DNA from: Phycisphaerae bacterium
GTDB taxonomy: Bacteria > Planctomycetota > Phycisphaerae > Phycisphaerales > UBA1924
Direction of reading: 5' to 3'
Assembly (NCBI GenBank): GCA_030432905.1
Contig: JAUILU010000004.1
Location: 186,001 to 250,000, forward strand
DNA length: 64,000 nt
This document shows, piece by piece, positions 34,305-43,298 of this stretch. The notes beneath the pieces are model-generated. The model did not search any database and was not told the DNA's origin. It was given only the letters and a program-made list of their open reading frames with translations. Positions within the stretch are counted from its first letter, which is position 1, and each line of letters begins with the position of its first letter. The position numbers and the translations under genes were made by a program.

Positions 34305-35437
34305 CGCAGCGTGAACGTGACATCTTCATCGCACTGATCGACGCGGGGTTGGACGAGTCCGCTGTGCTGTCGTTCGTCGAGGGCGAGACAACCGAGGCCG
34401 CGGGCGTGGTCGAGGCGCTGGCGGGCGACGCTCACCTTGCCGAGCTTGTCTGGCAGATGCGCGCCGACCGCGACGCGATCGGGACCGACGCCGCCGCAAC
34501 ACCCGTCCCGGCATCGACGCACGCGATGGTCGCCTCTGTTCTGGATCAGGAGGTCTCAAGCGAGATCGACGCGAACAAGCTTCGCACGCTGGTTGAGAAC
34601 GACGCCGCGGCTGCAACGCAGGTCGCCCCGCCCAAACACAAGCAAGTAAAGGTCCGCAAGGCCCGCAGTCACTCGTTCAAGTTCCCAAGCCGAGCGCAGC
34701 GGATCGTCGGCTCGCTCGCCGCGGCTGCGGTGCTTGTGCTGATCGTCAGCATCGCGCTGCCCAACATGAACTTCGGCGCGACCAACAACACCAACCACCA
34801 GCCTCTGGCGAACAACGACACCGAAACCCCGATCATGGGCACGACCGACGCGCAGCTCGCCGACGCCTCGAATGACGCGACTCTGGCCGGTGGCGACGAT
34901 CTGATCGAAGAACCCCGCAGGGTCTACCGGCCCGAGGAACGCCCGATCGTCGTTGCGACCGCCGACGAGGCGCTCAAGCTCGCTCGCGAGGGTCGGCTGA
35001 TCGTCCGGATCACCAGCTACCGCGACTCGACAACCCAGACACTGGCGACGCAATTGACCTCGGGCAGCGACCTGATGCGGTTCGCCGCGGTCGAGGGCCA
35101 CGCCAGCAGCGCCGAGTCGCAGACGTTCGCTGGCGCGTTGCCCCGGTTCGAAGAGCCCATCATCGCCAGCGCCGACGAACCCCGCCAAAACGCCCGCCCG
35201 GTCACAACCCGCGAGAGCGAGGGCGCATACATGCTCCGTGTCGAGCCGACCGAGCGCGCCTTTACGATGCTGATCGCCAAGCTCCGCAACTACGACGGCG
35301 CGACCGTCGAGCTCATCGGGGCGACCGACCCGGTCACCACGCCCGGCTCGGCGGCGGATCTCTCGGGATTGAGCGAAAGCCCGACGACGTGGAAGCCGCG
35401 CATCACCGTGCCGGTTGTGATCGAATCGATCCAGTAA
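34301..35437 (+). CDS. Probable membrane anti-sigma factor
   Basis: A 378-residue single-pass protein with its start overlapping the sigma gene stop (ATGA). The cytoplasmic N-terminal part of about 130 residues is mostly helical (IDAGLDESAVLSFVEGET, VVEALAGDAHLAELVWQM) and would bind the sigma factor. One transmembrane helix (about residues 136-155) is followed by an extracytoplasmic domain of about 220 residues ending in a beta-rich part. No zinc-binding HxxxCxxC motif is seen, so it is not a ZAS-type anti-sigma factor. Assignment rests on position, coupling and topology. Confidence 0.75.
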   Translation: MTQRERDIFIALIDAGLDESAVLSFVEGETTEAAGVVEALAGDAHLAELVWQMRADRDAIGTDAAATPVPASTHAMVASVLDQEVSSEIDANKLRTLVENDAAAATQVAPPKHKQVKVRKARSHSFKFPSRAQRIVGSLAAAAVLVLIVSIALPNMNFGATNNTNHQPLANNDTETPIMGTTDAQLADASNDATLAGGDDLIEEPRRVYRPEERPIVVATADEALKLAREGRLIVRITSYRDSTTQTLATQLTSGSDLMRFAAVEGHASSAESQTFAGALPRFEEPIIASADEPRQNARPVTTRESEGAYMLRVEPTERAFTMLIAKLRNYDGATVELIGATDPVTTPGSAADLSGLSESPTTWKPRITVPVVIESIQ

Positions 35438-35455
35438 ACCCGCAACCGCTTCAAA

Positions 35456-38400
35456 CTAGTTCGCGACGATGTTCACCAGTCGGCCCGGCACAACGACGAC
35501 CTTGCGCACCGTCTTGCCCTCGATCAGGCCCGCGATGGTCTCGTTGTTGAGCGCGAGCTCTTTCAACTCGTCCTCGCTGGCGCCCGTCGGCACGCTCAGC
35601 TTGGCCTTGACCTTGCCGAGCACCTGGATCGCGATCTCGACCTCGTCGTCGACGAGCATCGATTCCTCGAACATGGGCCAGTCCGCGTGCGCGACCGAGG
35701 TCTCGTGGCCCAGCTTGTGCCAGATCTCCTCGGCGATGTGCGGCGCAAACGGCGCGAGCACGCGCACGAAACGGTCCATCTGATCCCGCGTCAGCCCGGG
35801 CTTGAGCGCGAGGTTGACGAACTCGATCATCGCCGCGATCGCTGTGTTGAGCGAGACCCGGTCGATGTCGTCGCCGACCTTGGCGATTGTGCGGTGCAGC
35901 AGCTTCTCGATCGCCGGGTCGGTCGAGTCGTTGAACCGGACCTCGCCCGTTGACTCGTCGATGCACATCCGCCAGGCACGTTGCAAGAATCGGTACAGCC
36001 CGACCGTGTCGTCGGTGTTCCAAGGCTTGCTCGCCTCTAAAGGCCCCATGTACATCTCGTAGATCCGGAACGTGTCGGCGCCGAATTCCTTGATGATGTC
36101 ATCGGGGTTGATGACGTTCTTGAGGGACTTGGACATCTTGGCGATCGTGCGGGTGACCTCGGTGTCCGTGCCGCGCTCGTAGAGCTTGCCGTCGCGCTCG
36201 TCGATCAAGTCCACGGCGACAAGGCTCTTGTCGCTGCGCTGGAACGCGTGGCTGGTGATCATGCCCTGGTGGAACAGCTTCCGGTATGGCTCCGGGCTTC
36301 TGATGTGCCCGAGATCGTGCAGGATCATGTGCCAGAAGCGCGCGTAGAGCAGGTGCAGCACCGCGTGCTCGGCGCCGCCCATGTACAGGTCCACGCCGCC
36401 CTCGCCCAGCCAGTAGCCATCCACCTCGTCCGAGATCATCTCGTCGTGGTTGTTCTTGTCGAGGTAGCTGATGTGGTACCAGCACGAGCCCGCCCAGCCC
36501 GGCATCGTGTTGGCCTCTCGGCGGACCGGCGCATCCGGGTCGAGCCCATCGACGCCCGCCTCGCCCGCGGTTGTGTTGATCCAGTCCGTCACCTTGCCCA
36601 AGAGCGGCTGCGGGTCCTCGCTCTCGGCTGGCTTGTAGTCGTCGAGCGCGGGCAGCACGACCGGCAGCTTGTCCTCGCCGACCGCGTGGTGGTTGCCGGC
36701 CTCGTCGAACACGATCGGGAAGGGCTCGCCCCAGTACCGCTGACGACTGAACAGCCAGTCGCGGAGCCTGTAGTTCACGCGCTTGCGGCCGATGCCGGTC
36801 TCTTCGAGCCACGCGATCGTCGCCGAGATCGCGGCGTCGCGGTCGAGGTCGTTCAGCGAGACCTTGTCGTTGGCAGAATTGGCGGCAAACCCGACACCCG
36901 CGTACGCGGCTCCGGTGTGCTTGTAGAAACGACCCTCAATGAAAATCGCCTGCAACTCATGGAAGCTCTCGACACCCAGGTCTTCGAGCGATGATTCGTA
37001 CTCCTGACGGATCGTGCCCCGGCCGTCGGTGCCGAAGTGCGGCCCGGTGTCCTCGGCCCGTCTTGTGCGGATCGCTTCGAGCACCTCGGGGTAGACCTCG
37101 GGCGGCAGACTCGACGTCGTCACCAGCCCGAGGAAGTCCGCAAGAACATGCTTCCAGCGGTCGGAGTTCATCTCCTCATCGGTAGCGTTCTTGGTGAAGT
37201 ACGCCATCGCCAGCATCGTGCGCGGGTACACGACGTCGCGGATCGGCAGGTCGAACATCTCGGCGAACTCGTAGTCGCGTTTGTCGTGCGCCGGGACCGC
37301 CATGATCGCGCCGAAGCCGTAGCCCGCGAGCACGTAGTCGCTCGTCCAGACCGGGATCTTCTCGCCGGTGGCGGGGTTGATCGCGTACAGCCCGGTGAAG
37401 CAGCCCGTCTTGTCCTTGTTCTCGAGCCGTTCCTTGTCCGAGCGGTTCTTGGCGGCTTCGACGTACTCGCTCAGCTCCCGCACCGGCGTCTCGGCGCGCG
37501 GGCTTGCCAGCACCGCGGTCACGATGTCGTGTTCGGGCGCGAGCACCATGTACGTCGCGCCGAAGATCGTGTCGGGACGCGTCGTGAAGATGCGCATCGC
37601 CGGCGGGTACTGGGTGTCGGTGTCCGGGTTGTCGAGGTCGAGGTCCAGCTCGAAATCGACCTCGGCGCCCTCGCTCTTGCCGATCCATTCGCGCTGCTGT
37701 GTCTTGGTGCTCTCGGGCCAGTCGAGCTCGTCGAGCCCGGTCAGGAGCCGATCCGCGAGCGCGGTGATGCGGAAGAGCCACTGCTTGAGCGGCTTGCGCA
37801 GGACAGGATGCCCGCCCCGCTCGCTTCTGCCGTCGATGACCTCTTCGTTCGCGAGCACTGTGCCCAGCGCCGGGCACCAGTTGACGGTCTGCTCGCCGAC
37901 GAACGCCAGTCGCTGGTTATCGATGAACGTGCGCTGCTCATCGGCGTCGAGTTCGTGCCACTGGCGGACACCGACGGGCTCACCCCCGAGCGCTTCGGTC
38001 GCCTTCTCGCCCTTGGTGATGCGGACCAGCTCGCCCTCGATCGAGACCCGGCCCGTGCCCGACTCGAGCAGCTTGACCAACTCGTCGATCGGTCGGCACT
38101 TGCCGAGCTCCTCGTCGAACCAGCTGTTGTAGATCTGTATGAAGATCCACTGCGTCCAGCGGTAGTAGTCCTCGTCGATCGTCGCGATCTCGCGGGACCA
38201 GTCGTAGCAGAAGCCGAACCTTTTGAGTTGCCTACGGAAGTTGTCGATCGTCTTGCGCGTGAAGGTCGATGGGTGCTCACCCGTGTTGATGGCGTGCTGC
38301 TCGGCGGGCAGGCCGAACGCGTCGAAGCCCATCGGGTGGAGGACGTTGAAGCCCTTCATCTTCTTGTAGCGGCTGATGATGTCGGTCGCGGTGTAGCCCT

Positions 38401-38623
38401 CGGGGTGGCCCACATGCAGGCCCGCGCCGGATGGGTACGGGAACATGTCCAGCGCGTAGAACTTGGGCTTGCTCGCGTCGAAACCTTCGTCGCCCGGGTT
38501 GAGCGTGCGGTAGGTGTCGTGCTCGTCCCACCACGCCTGCCACTTGGGCTCGATAAGCCCGGCCAGCTCGGCTGTGTAGCGGTGTTTGGGCGTGTTGTCG
38601 GTACTGTTTGCGTGGTCGGCCAT
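35456..38623 (-). CDS. leuS: Leucyl-tRNA synthetase, enlarged
   Basis: Charges tRNA-Leu. At 1055 residues it is about 190 longer than E. coli LeuRS. The class I signatures are present: PSGAGLHVGHPEGYT (HIGH region, about residue 70) and KMSKSLKNVINPDD. The CP1 editing domain carries TTRPDTIFGATYMVLAPEHD and GYGFGAIMAVPAHDKRDYEF. An extra block of roughly 80-100 residues lies after LPIRDVVYPRTML and before GVGFAANSAND, inside the editing region; a smaller one lies before VNWCPALGTVLANEEV. No zinc-binding Cys cluster is kept in the ZN-1 position. The ATG at 38623 is unambiguous. Confidence 0.97.
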   Translation of the reverse strand: MADHANSTDNTPKHRYTAELAGLIEPKWQAWWDEHDTYRTLNPGDEGFDASKPKFYALDMFPYPSGAGLHVGHPEGYTATDIISRYKKMKGFNVLHPMGFDAFGLPAEQHAINTGEHPSTFTRKTIDNFRRQLKRFGFCYDWSREIATIDEDYYRWTQWIFIQIYNSWFDEELGKCRPIDELVKLLESGTGRVSIEGELVRITKGEKATEALGGEPVGVRQWHELDADEQRTFIDNQRLAFVGEQTVNWCPALGTVLANEEVIDGRSERGGHPVLRKPLKQWLFRITALADRLLTGLDELDWPESTKTQQREWIGKSEGAEVDFELDLDLDNPDTDTQYPPAMRIFTTRPDTIFGATYMVLAPEHDIVTAVLASPRAETPVRELSEYVEAAKNRSDKERLENKDKTGCFTGLYAINPATGEKIPVWTSDYVLAGYGFGAIMAVPAHDKRDYEFAEMFDLPIRDVVYPRTMLAMAYFTKNATDEEMNSDRWKHVLADFLGLVTTSSLPPEVYPEVLEAIRTRRAEDTGPHFGTDGRGTIRQEYESSLEDLGVESFHELQAIFIEGRFYKHTGAAYAGVGFAANSANDKVSLNDLDRDAAISATIAWLEETGIGRKRVNYRLRDWLFSRQRYWGEPFPIVFDEAGNHHAVGEDKLPVVLPALDDYKPAESEDPQPLLGKVTDWINTTAGEAGVDGLDPDAPVRREANTMPGWAGSCWYHISYLDKNNHDEMISDEVDGYWLGEGGVDLYMGGAEHAVLHLLYARFWHMILHDLGHIRSPEPYRKLFHQGMITSHAFQRSDKSLVAVDLIDERDGKLYERGTDTEVTRTIAKMSKSLKNVINPDDIIKEFGADTFRIYEMYMGPLEASKPWNTDDTVGLYRFLQRAWRMCIDESTGEVRFNDSTDPAIEKLLHRTIAKVGDDIDRVSLNTAIAAMIEFVNLALKPGLTRDQMDRFVRVLAPFAPHIAEEIWHKLGHETSVAHADWPMFEESMLVDDEVEIAIQVLGKVKAKLSVPTGASEDELKELALNNETIAGLIEGKTVRKVVVVPGRLVNIVAN

Positions 38624-38673
38624 GATTGGCCAATCCTAGCCGATTCGCGCAATCGGTCGCCGTATACAGGAAA

Positions 38674-39465
38674 TCAGTAGTCCCGGCCGCGCGCTCCGTC
38701 GGGTGTGTCGTGCAGCGGCGTCGGCCCGCGCCAGGGTCGGTCTTCCAGAATCCGAGCCTCGCTCACCCTGTTCTCCCCGACGTGGCCGTCCACGAAGAGC
38801 ATGAGCGTCGGGTCGCGGTCGGCCTCTGGGTCGCTGCGCAGGTGCGTCTTCTCCCGGTCGAACAGCAGCACCTTCGATGACGGGAACAACACATCGTTCT
38901 CGCGCACGGGGCGGAGATTCTGCTCGGTGTCGGTCTCGCCCGGCGACCAGAGTCTGGGTCTTGCAAGGAAGGAGTGACTGAGAGAGAACGAGGGTGCGCG
39001 AAAGGTCATGAAGTTGCCATTATGGATAAGCCACGGGTGTTCGTCGTAGCTCGCCCCACCGCCGAGCCACGATTTGAAGTGCTCCTCCCAAGGCATGATC
39101 TCAATCATGAGCCCGGGCCAGTAACGAGAGACATCGAAATGCCCCGGTCCAATTGCGGCCGTGCCTTCGGGGTTCAACGGAATCAACGGCCCGCTCTGCG
39201 GCCGCCACGGGTAAGTCTCGTCGTAGATCGATGTGTACGTCGCGAACGCGGTGTAGCTCGTGCGGAGATTCGCGCGCGTCAACGTATCGAGAGCCCTCGC
39301 GCGGGTCTTCGACAGCGCCGGCACGATGAGCGCGATCAGCACACCGATAATCCCGATCGCGACCAGCACTTCGATGATCGTGAACGCGCCGCGGCTTGTG
39401 CTCGGCTTTAGAACGGGATGTACATGGCTCCGCCCGAGTCGGCGGAGTACTGCACGTTCTGCCAT
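38674..39465 (-). CDS. Type II secretion/pilin-like prepilin with DGHV tail
   Basis: A 263-residue prepilin-like protein. The N-terminal leader ends in SRG and is followed by AFTIIEVLVAIGIIGVLIALIVPAL, the classical type IV prepilin cleavage site and hydrophobic helix. The C-terminal part includes TLMLFVDGHVGENRV, the DGHV element found in many planctomycete pseudopilins. The start is placed at the ATG at 39465, which gives a 27-residue leader and overlaps the end of the upstream gene by 58 bases. Such proteins are exported and assembled into pseudopili or secreted by a prepilin peptidase encoded elsewhere. Specific role unknown. Confidence 0.82.
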   Translation of the reverse strand: MAERAVLRRLGRSHVHPVLKPSTSRGAFTIIEVLVAIGIIGVLIALIVPALSKTRARALDTLTRANLRTSYTAFATYTSIYDETYPWRPQSGPLIPLNPEGTAAIGPGHFDVSRYWPGLMIEIMPWEEHFKSWLGGGASYDEHPWLIHNGNFMTFRAPSFSLSHSFLARPRLWSPGETDTEQNLRPVRENDVLFPSSKVLLFDREKTHLRSDPEADRDPTLMLFVDGHVGENRVSEARILEDRPWRGPTPLHDTPDGARGRDY

Positions 39466-40187
39466 GGGATCCACTGGTTCCTTTCATCGCTCCAGACAAA
39501 CTGGAACCCGACGAGTCGGCGTTGCCGTGCGATCTCGCCGCCCTCGCCCGGCGCGGGGAAGTGCATGGGCAACCGAAACTCGAAGATGTCCAGCCGATCT
39601 TCCACGGGGTCCGCGTCTGCAAGCGGGAAGGCGGCTTCGCCGCTCATCTTGGTCGTGCCCATCCCGAGGCCCTCGTCCATTGCGCTCTCCGCGACGAAGA
39701 TGCCGTCACGGAATAGCTCGCGAAGCTCGACACTCTGCATATCCATCGGGAGCAGCGCGTAGTACGATTCCCATTTCTTGGCACTTTCGAGAGTTTCCTC
39801 GTTGGGCTCGAAGTTCTCGCCCAGCTTGCCGCGCGCTGCGCGGGCCCTTGCGTCGCGGATGTAGTCTGGGTTGATGAGCGCCTGTATGCGTTCCTCGAAC
39901 GCCACGACGAGGTCGGCTTTGCGTGCGCTCATCAGGCTCGGCGAACGGGCGCTGTCCACCTGCCGACGAACGAGGTTCGTCAGACGATCGATGTCGCCCT
40001 CGACCGTTTCCTCGGTCGGCTCGGTATCGAACGAGCCCACCAGCAGCGCCTCGGCTTTGCTCGATTTTGGAGCCGGGTCCTCAACAACAACCTGAGTGGT
40101 CGGCTTGGACGCGGGCCATAGCGTCTTGACCGCGAGCCCGACACCCACAACCGCGACCAGAACAGCGATGACAAGCTTCGCATTCAT
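39408..40187 (-). CDS. Membrane-anchored protein, unknown
   Basis: A 259-residue protein with one N-terminal transmembrane helix (about residues 4-24) and an extracytoplasmic remainder. The middle is helical and charged (IDRLTNLVRRQVDSA, DLVVAFEERIQALINPDYIRDAR) and the last part is beta-like with Trp-rich VWSDERNQWIPWQNVQY. No family recognised. It is directly upstream of the prepilin gene and overlaps it by 58 bases, so the two are probably co-expressed and may work together in a pseudopilus system. Confidence 0.65.
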   Translation of the reverse strand: MNAKLVIAVLVAVVGVGLAVKTLWPASKPTTQVVVEDPAPKSSKAEALLVGSFDTEPTEETVEGDIDRLTNLVRRQVDSARSPSLMSARKADLVVAFEERIQALINPDYIRDARARAARGKLGENFEPNEETLESAKKWESYYALLPMDMQSVELRELFRDGIFVAESAMDEGLGMGTTKMSGEAAFPLADADPVEDRLDIFEFRLPMHFPAPGEGGEIARQRRLVGFQFVWSDERNQWIPWQNVQYSADSGGAMYIPF

Positions 40188-40314
40188 GCCACGATCCTAA
40201 CACATATCGCCTTTTTCCACAATGAACGCGCCAGACCCCGCCACCCATCCTCGGGATTCGTCTCAACACACGCGCCCTACCCTGCCGATGCAACTGTGCA
40301 CGCCGAGAGAACCC

Positions 40315-41403
40315 ATGCCCACACACGCGCTCATCCTTGCCCGCGGCGAACGGACCGCAAGCCCCACCGGACACCAGGTCCAGGGCTTTCGCATGTTCGA
40401 GAGCGACCTCCGCAGATCGCTCGGGTTCACGTTCGAGATGCGGCACATCGAGACCCTGGACGAAATCCGGGCCGGGCTCGGGTCCATGGCGGCGACGCCG
40501 GGCGAGTTCGACATGGTCATGGTCATGCCCAACTGGTCGGACCCTGTAGAAGAGCTTGTCGAGATCTTCGCGGAGTTCGCCTCGAAAGAGCAGCGGCCGA
40601 AGCTGGCGATGCTGGACTACTACGCGCCGACGTGCTCGCCGCACTTCGGGGTGCTGCCTTACGTTGATCTGTACATCAAACGCCAGACGCTTCGCGATCG
40701 GGAGCTGTACCAGCGCGAATTCGCGGGCGGGTTCATCTACAGCGACTATGTCAGCGACCGGTTCGGCTTCGATCTGAAAGACTGGCAGTTCGGCAGCACG
40801 CCCGACCCGGCGCACATGCACAAGCTCGTGTCGGGCTGGAACCTCGGCGTGTGCTACCGCAACCGCAAGCTCCTGAAACTAACCTCGCTCGCGCCGCTGC
40901 CCTGGTCGCTTCGGCCCATCGAGATCAACCGGCGCGTCGGCTCGATCAACCGGGCAGGCCGGCAAGAGTGGTACCAGTTCAGCAGGGGCAAGCTGCTCGA
41001 CGAGATCCAGACGCTCGAAGGCAAACGCCGGATGACGGGCACGGGCAGATCCAGCGCGAAGCGGTACTTCGCCGAGCTCGGGCTCAGCAAGCTCACGCTC
41101 AGCCCGTTTGGCTGGGGCGAGGTCTGCTTCCGCGACTACGAAGCGATCGTCTGCGGCTCGCTGCTCGTCAAGCCCGACATGTCGCACCTGGAAACCAGCC
41201 CCGACATCTACATCCCCGGCGAGACGTACGTCCCGATCCCGTGGGACTTTGCCGGGGCGGCGGAGGTGTGCGAGAAATACCTGAACGACCCGAAGGAAGT
41301 CAAGCGGATCATCCGCAACGGACGCGAAGTGCTGCGAGAGTACTTTGGTAAGGGTGGGTTTGTGCGCGATATCGAGCGAACACTGAGCGAGATCATGCAA
41401 TGA
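40315..41403 (+). CDS. Glycosyltransferase-like protein (GT-B type)
   Basis: A 362-residue cytosolic protein. The C-terminal half has the sugar-nucleotide-binding look of GT-B enzymes: SPFGWGEVCFRDYEAIVCGSLLVKPDMSHLETSP, followed by YVPIPWDFAGAAEVCEKYLND and a final NGREVLREYF, as in DUF3880/glycosyltransferase group 1-type proteins. The N-terminal half has MVMVMPNWSD and KLAMLDYYAPT. No transmembrane segment is seen. The ATG at 40315 is preceded by GAGAG; an in-frame ATG nine codons upstream is possible. The acceptor is unknown. The last four bases overlap the following small gene. Confidence 0.72.
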   Translation: MPTHALILARGERTASPTGHQVQGFRMFESDLRRSLGFTFEMRHIETLDEIRAGLGSMAATPGEFDMVMVMPNWSDPVEELVEIFAEFASKEQRPKLAMLDYYAPTCSPHFGVLPYVDLYIKRQTLRDRELYQREFAGGFIYSDYVSDRFGFDLKDWQFGSTPDPAHMHKLVSGWNLGVCYRNRKLLKLTSLAPLPWSLRPIEINRRVGSINRAGRQEWYQFSRGKLLDEIQTLEGKRRMTGTGRSSAKRYFAELGLSKLTLSPFGWGEVCFRDYEAIVCGSLLVKPDMSHLETSPDIYIPGETYVPIPWDFAGAAEVCEKYLNDPKEVKRIIRNGREVLREYFGKGGFVRDIERTLSEIMQ

Positions 41404-41681
41404 CTGACCAAGACCCAGTAGAACAAGTGCAAGTCTTGCAAGTCATCGGCAACTCAGTGGTTGTGAAGTTGCCACTGCGCCGGTTTCCCTCAGTTACGAT
41501 GCAAGGCGATACGCTACATGGATTATTGACGCAAATCAGGAGCGTGCTTTATTCTCTGGATAAACAGAGTGAACCTCGATCAGCATTGCAATTGATCGCT
41601 GATGACCTTGAACACTTGCTTACCGAGTATGAAACTACTCTTAAAGCCAACAACTACGAATTGCCGTATCGCAAAGACTGA
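41400..41681 (+). CDS. Small low-GC protein, DUF6959-like
   Basis: A 93-residue acidic protein. The sequence VLQVIGNSVVVKLPLRRFPSVTMQGDTLHGLL resembles small DUF6959-type proteins that I recall having a VVRLPGRxFPGxxxQGDSL core; this match is from memory and untested. A helix with many Glu/Leu follows. Its ATG overlaps the stop of the glycosyltransferase-like gene by four bases, so it is translationally coupled. GC content is conspicuously low (one hand-counted line gives 43%), unlike both neighbours, which suggests recent transfer. It converges on folC with only a 4-bp gap. Confidence 0.65.
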   Translation: MTDQDPVEQVQVLQVIGNSVVVKLPLRRFPSVTMQGDTLHGLLTQIRSVLYSLDKQSEPRSALQLIADDLEHLLTEYETTLKANNYELPYRKD

Positions 41682-41685
41682 ATAT

Positions 41686-43122
41686 TTAAGTTGCAGCGCT
41701 AGCTGTTTCTTTCTCAACAAACAACCGCTTCGCCTCGCCCGCGACGTAGAAGCTCCCCGTCACGCAGATCAGGTCGCTCTTGCCGACAGCACGGGCGGCG
41801 GTGTTGATGGCTTCCTTCACGCTCGGCTCGACCTGCGCCATCTTGCCAGACAGCTCGATGTACTTCCTGCGGAGCATCTCCGGGTCGGCGGCTCTCGGGT
41901 TGTCGGCGGCCTTGGTGAAGATGACCTTGTCCGCGCCGCGGGAGATCTCTTCGAGCAAACCATCGATGTCCTTGTCCACCGAGCAGCCGAAGACGACGAC
42001 CATCGAGTCGTAGCGTGTGTGCGCACCGATCGCGCGGACGAGAGCGCCGATCGATTCTTTCGTGTGCGCGCCGTCAACGATGATCCTCGGCTGCTGCCAG
42101 ATTACCTCGCTCCGACCCATGCGGAGCGTGCCCGCCAGCCCCTCGGCGACGCGGACCTCGGGCGTCTCAAAGCCGAGGACTTTGAGGCGGTCGAGCGCCG
42201 CGAGCGCGAGGCCGCAGTTGAGCGCCTGGTGCTCGCCGGGCAGCGGGACGACCATGTGCTCGTACTCGCCGCGTTCGGTCATCAGGCCCACGCGCATCTG
42301 CGGCCCGTTGCTGCCGTCCGCCTCGAAACGCTGGTTGAACTCGATGTCCACACCCAGCACCGCCAGCGGCGCGCCGACCTCTTCGGCGCGGGCGCGTAGA
42401 GCCGCGATGACCTCTTCGTCTTGTGGCACGGTGATCGCGGGCACGTCGGGCTTGAAGATGCCCGCCTTCTCGCCGGCGACCTCGGGGAGCGTCGAGCCGA
42501 GCACGTGCGTGTGCTCGAGCTGGATCTCGGTGATGCAGGTGAGCGCGGGCGTGATGATGTTCGTCGCGTCGAGTCTGCCGCCGAGGCCGACCTCGATAAC
42601 CGAGAGATCGACCGCTTGCGCCGCGAAGTAGACGAACGCCATCGCGGTCATGACCTCGAAGTAGGTCGCGGACCCGAACTCGGCTTCGATCTTGCCGGCC
42701 GCGGCGATGACCGAGTTGAAGTGCTCCATGAAGTCGTCTTCGGAGATGGGCACGCCGGCGATGCGGATGCGTTCGCGGACGTCGACGAGGTGGGGCGAGG
42801 TGTAGACCCCAACGCCGTAGCCGCACCCGGTCAGACACGCGGCGAGCATCTCGACGGTCGAGCCTTTGCCCTTGCTCCCGGCGATATGGATGAAGGTCTG
42901 GCCTTGCTGCGGGTTGCCCAGCTCTGCCATGAGCGCGCGCATCCGGTCTAGCTTCAGATGCTCGGACACGGGCTGGCCCGGGCGCTGCTTCTCCATGTTG
43001 GGAAGCGCCTCAAGCGCGAGCGAGGCCTGGGTAAAGGTGCGCATCGGCTTCAACTCGGCGAGGCTGTCGCACTCGGCCGATGTCTTGGCCTTGCTCGGTT
43101 GTGATTTGCGCTTGGTCGGCAT
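41686..43122 (-). CDS. folC: Folylpolyglutamate synthase/dihydrofolate synthase
   Basis: FolC adds glutamate to dihydropteroate and to reduced folates. The 478-residue protein has the P-loop AGSKGKGST (residues 81-89), TSPHLVDVRERIRI, SVIEVGLGGRLDATNI, EVAGEKAGIFKPDVP and the late IIVDGAHTKESIGAL, in family order. It has an extra N-terminal Lys/Ser-rich stretch of about 25 residues. No accD or DedD-type neighbour is present. The ATG at 43122 is the start; MRTFTQASLA at residue 27 is an alternative. An AT-rich region with a TTGACA box lies upstream. Confidence 0.93.
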   Translation of the reverse strand: MPTKRKSQPSKAKTSAECDSLAELKPMRTFTQASLALEALPNMEKQRPGQPVSEHLKLDRMRALMAELGNPQQGQTFIHIAGSKGKGSTVEMLAACLTGCGYGVGVYTSPHLVDVRERIRIAGVPISEDDFMEHFNSVIAAAGKIEAEFGSATYFEVMTAMAFVYFAAQAVDLSVIEVGLGGRLDATNIITPALTCITEIQLEHTHVLGSTLPEVAGEKAGIFKPDVPAITVPQDEEVIAALRARAEEVGAPLAVLGVDIEFNQRFEADGSNGPQMRVGLMTERGEYEHMVVPLPGEHQALNCGLALAALDRLKVLGFETPEVRVAEGLAGTLRMGRSEVIWQQPRIIVDGAHTKESIGALVRAIGAHTRYDSMVVVFGCSVDKDIDGLLEEISRGADKVIFTKAADNPRAADPEMLRRKYIELSGKMAQVEPSVKEAINTAARAVGKSDLICVTGSFYVAGEAKRLFVEKETASAAT

Positions 43123-43189
43123 CCGGCCCCACTGTACACCGCACCGGCTCTTGTTCCAACAGAAGTTACGCGATGTAAATATGAACAGG

Positions 43190-43235
43190 TGTCAACTAAT
43201 GCACAAACACCGACATCAATCAACAGTCAACTGAC
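43190..43235 (-). promoter_or_regulatory. Candidate folC promoter/regulatory region
   Basis: The 176-bp gap between pdxJ and folC (43123-43298) is AT-rich for this genome. On the minus strand a perfect TTGACA lies at 43195-43190, and the 7-mer AGTTGAC occurs twice (43197-43191 and 43232-43226), 35 bp apart; the second copy is part of GTCA-AC-TGAC dyad symmetry at 43226-43235. The -10 region 17 bp downstream of TTGACA (CGCGTA) is poor, so a promoter is plausible but not proven. Confidence 0.3.
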
Positions 43236-43298
43236 AAACAATCCACAGGTCCGTGGTCTGCCCCCGGTTATCTGTCACCGGTGTGGGTGGATCCGTAT

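Noticed and set aside
37037..38680. Long plus-strand open frame of 547 codons
   Set aside because: It lies wholly antisense to leuS, has an Arg/Val/Leu-rich composition typical of the mirror frame of a GC-rich gene, and lacks a ribosome-binding site.
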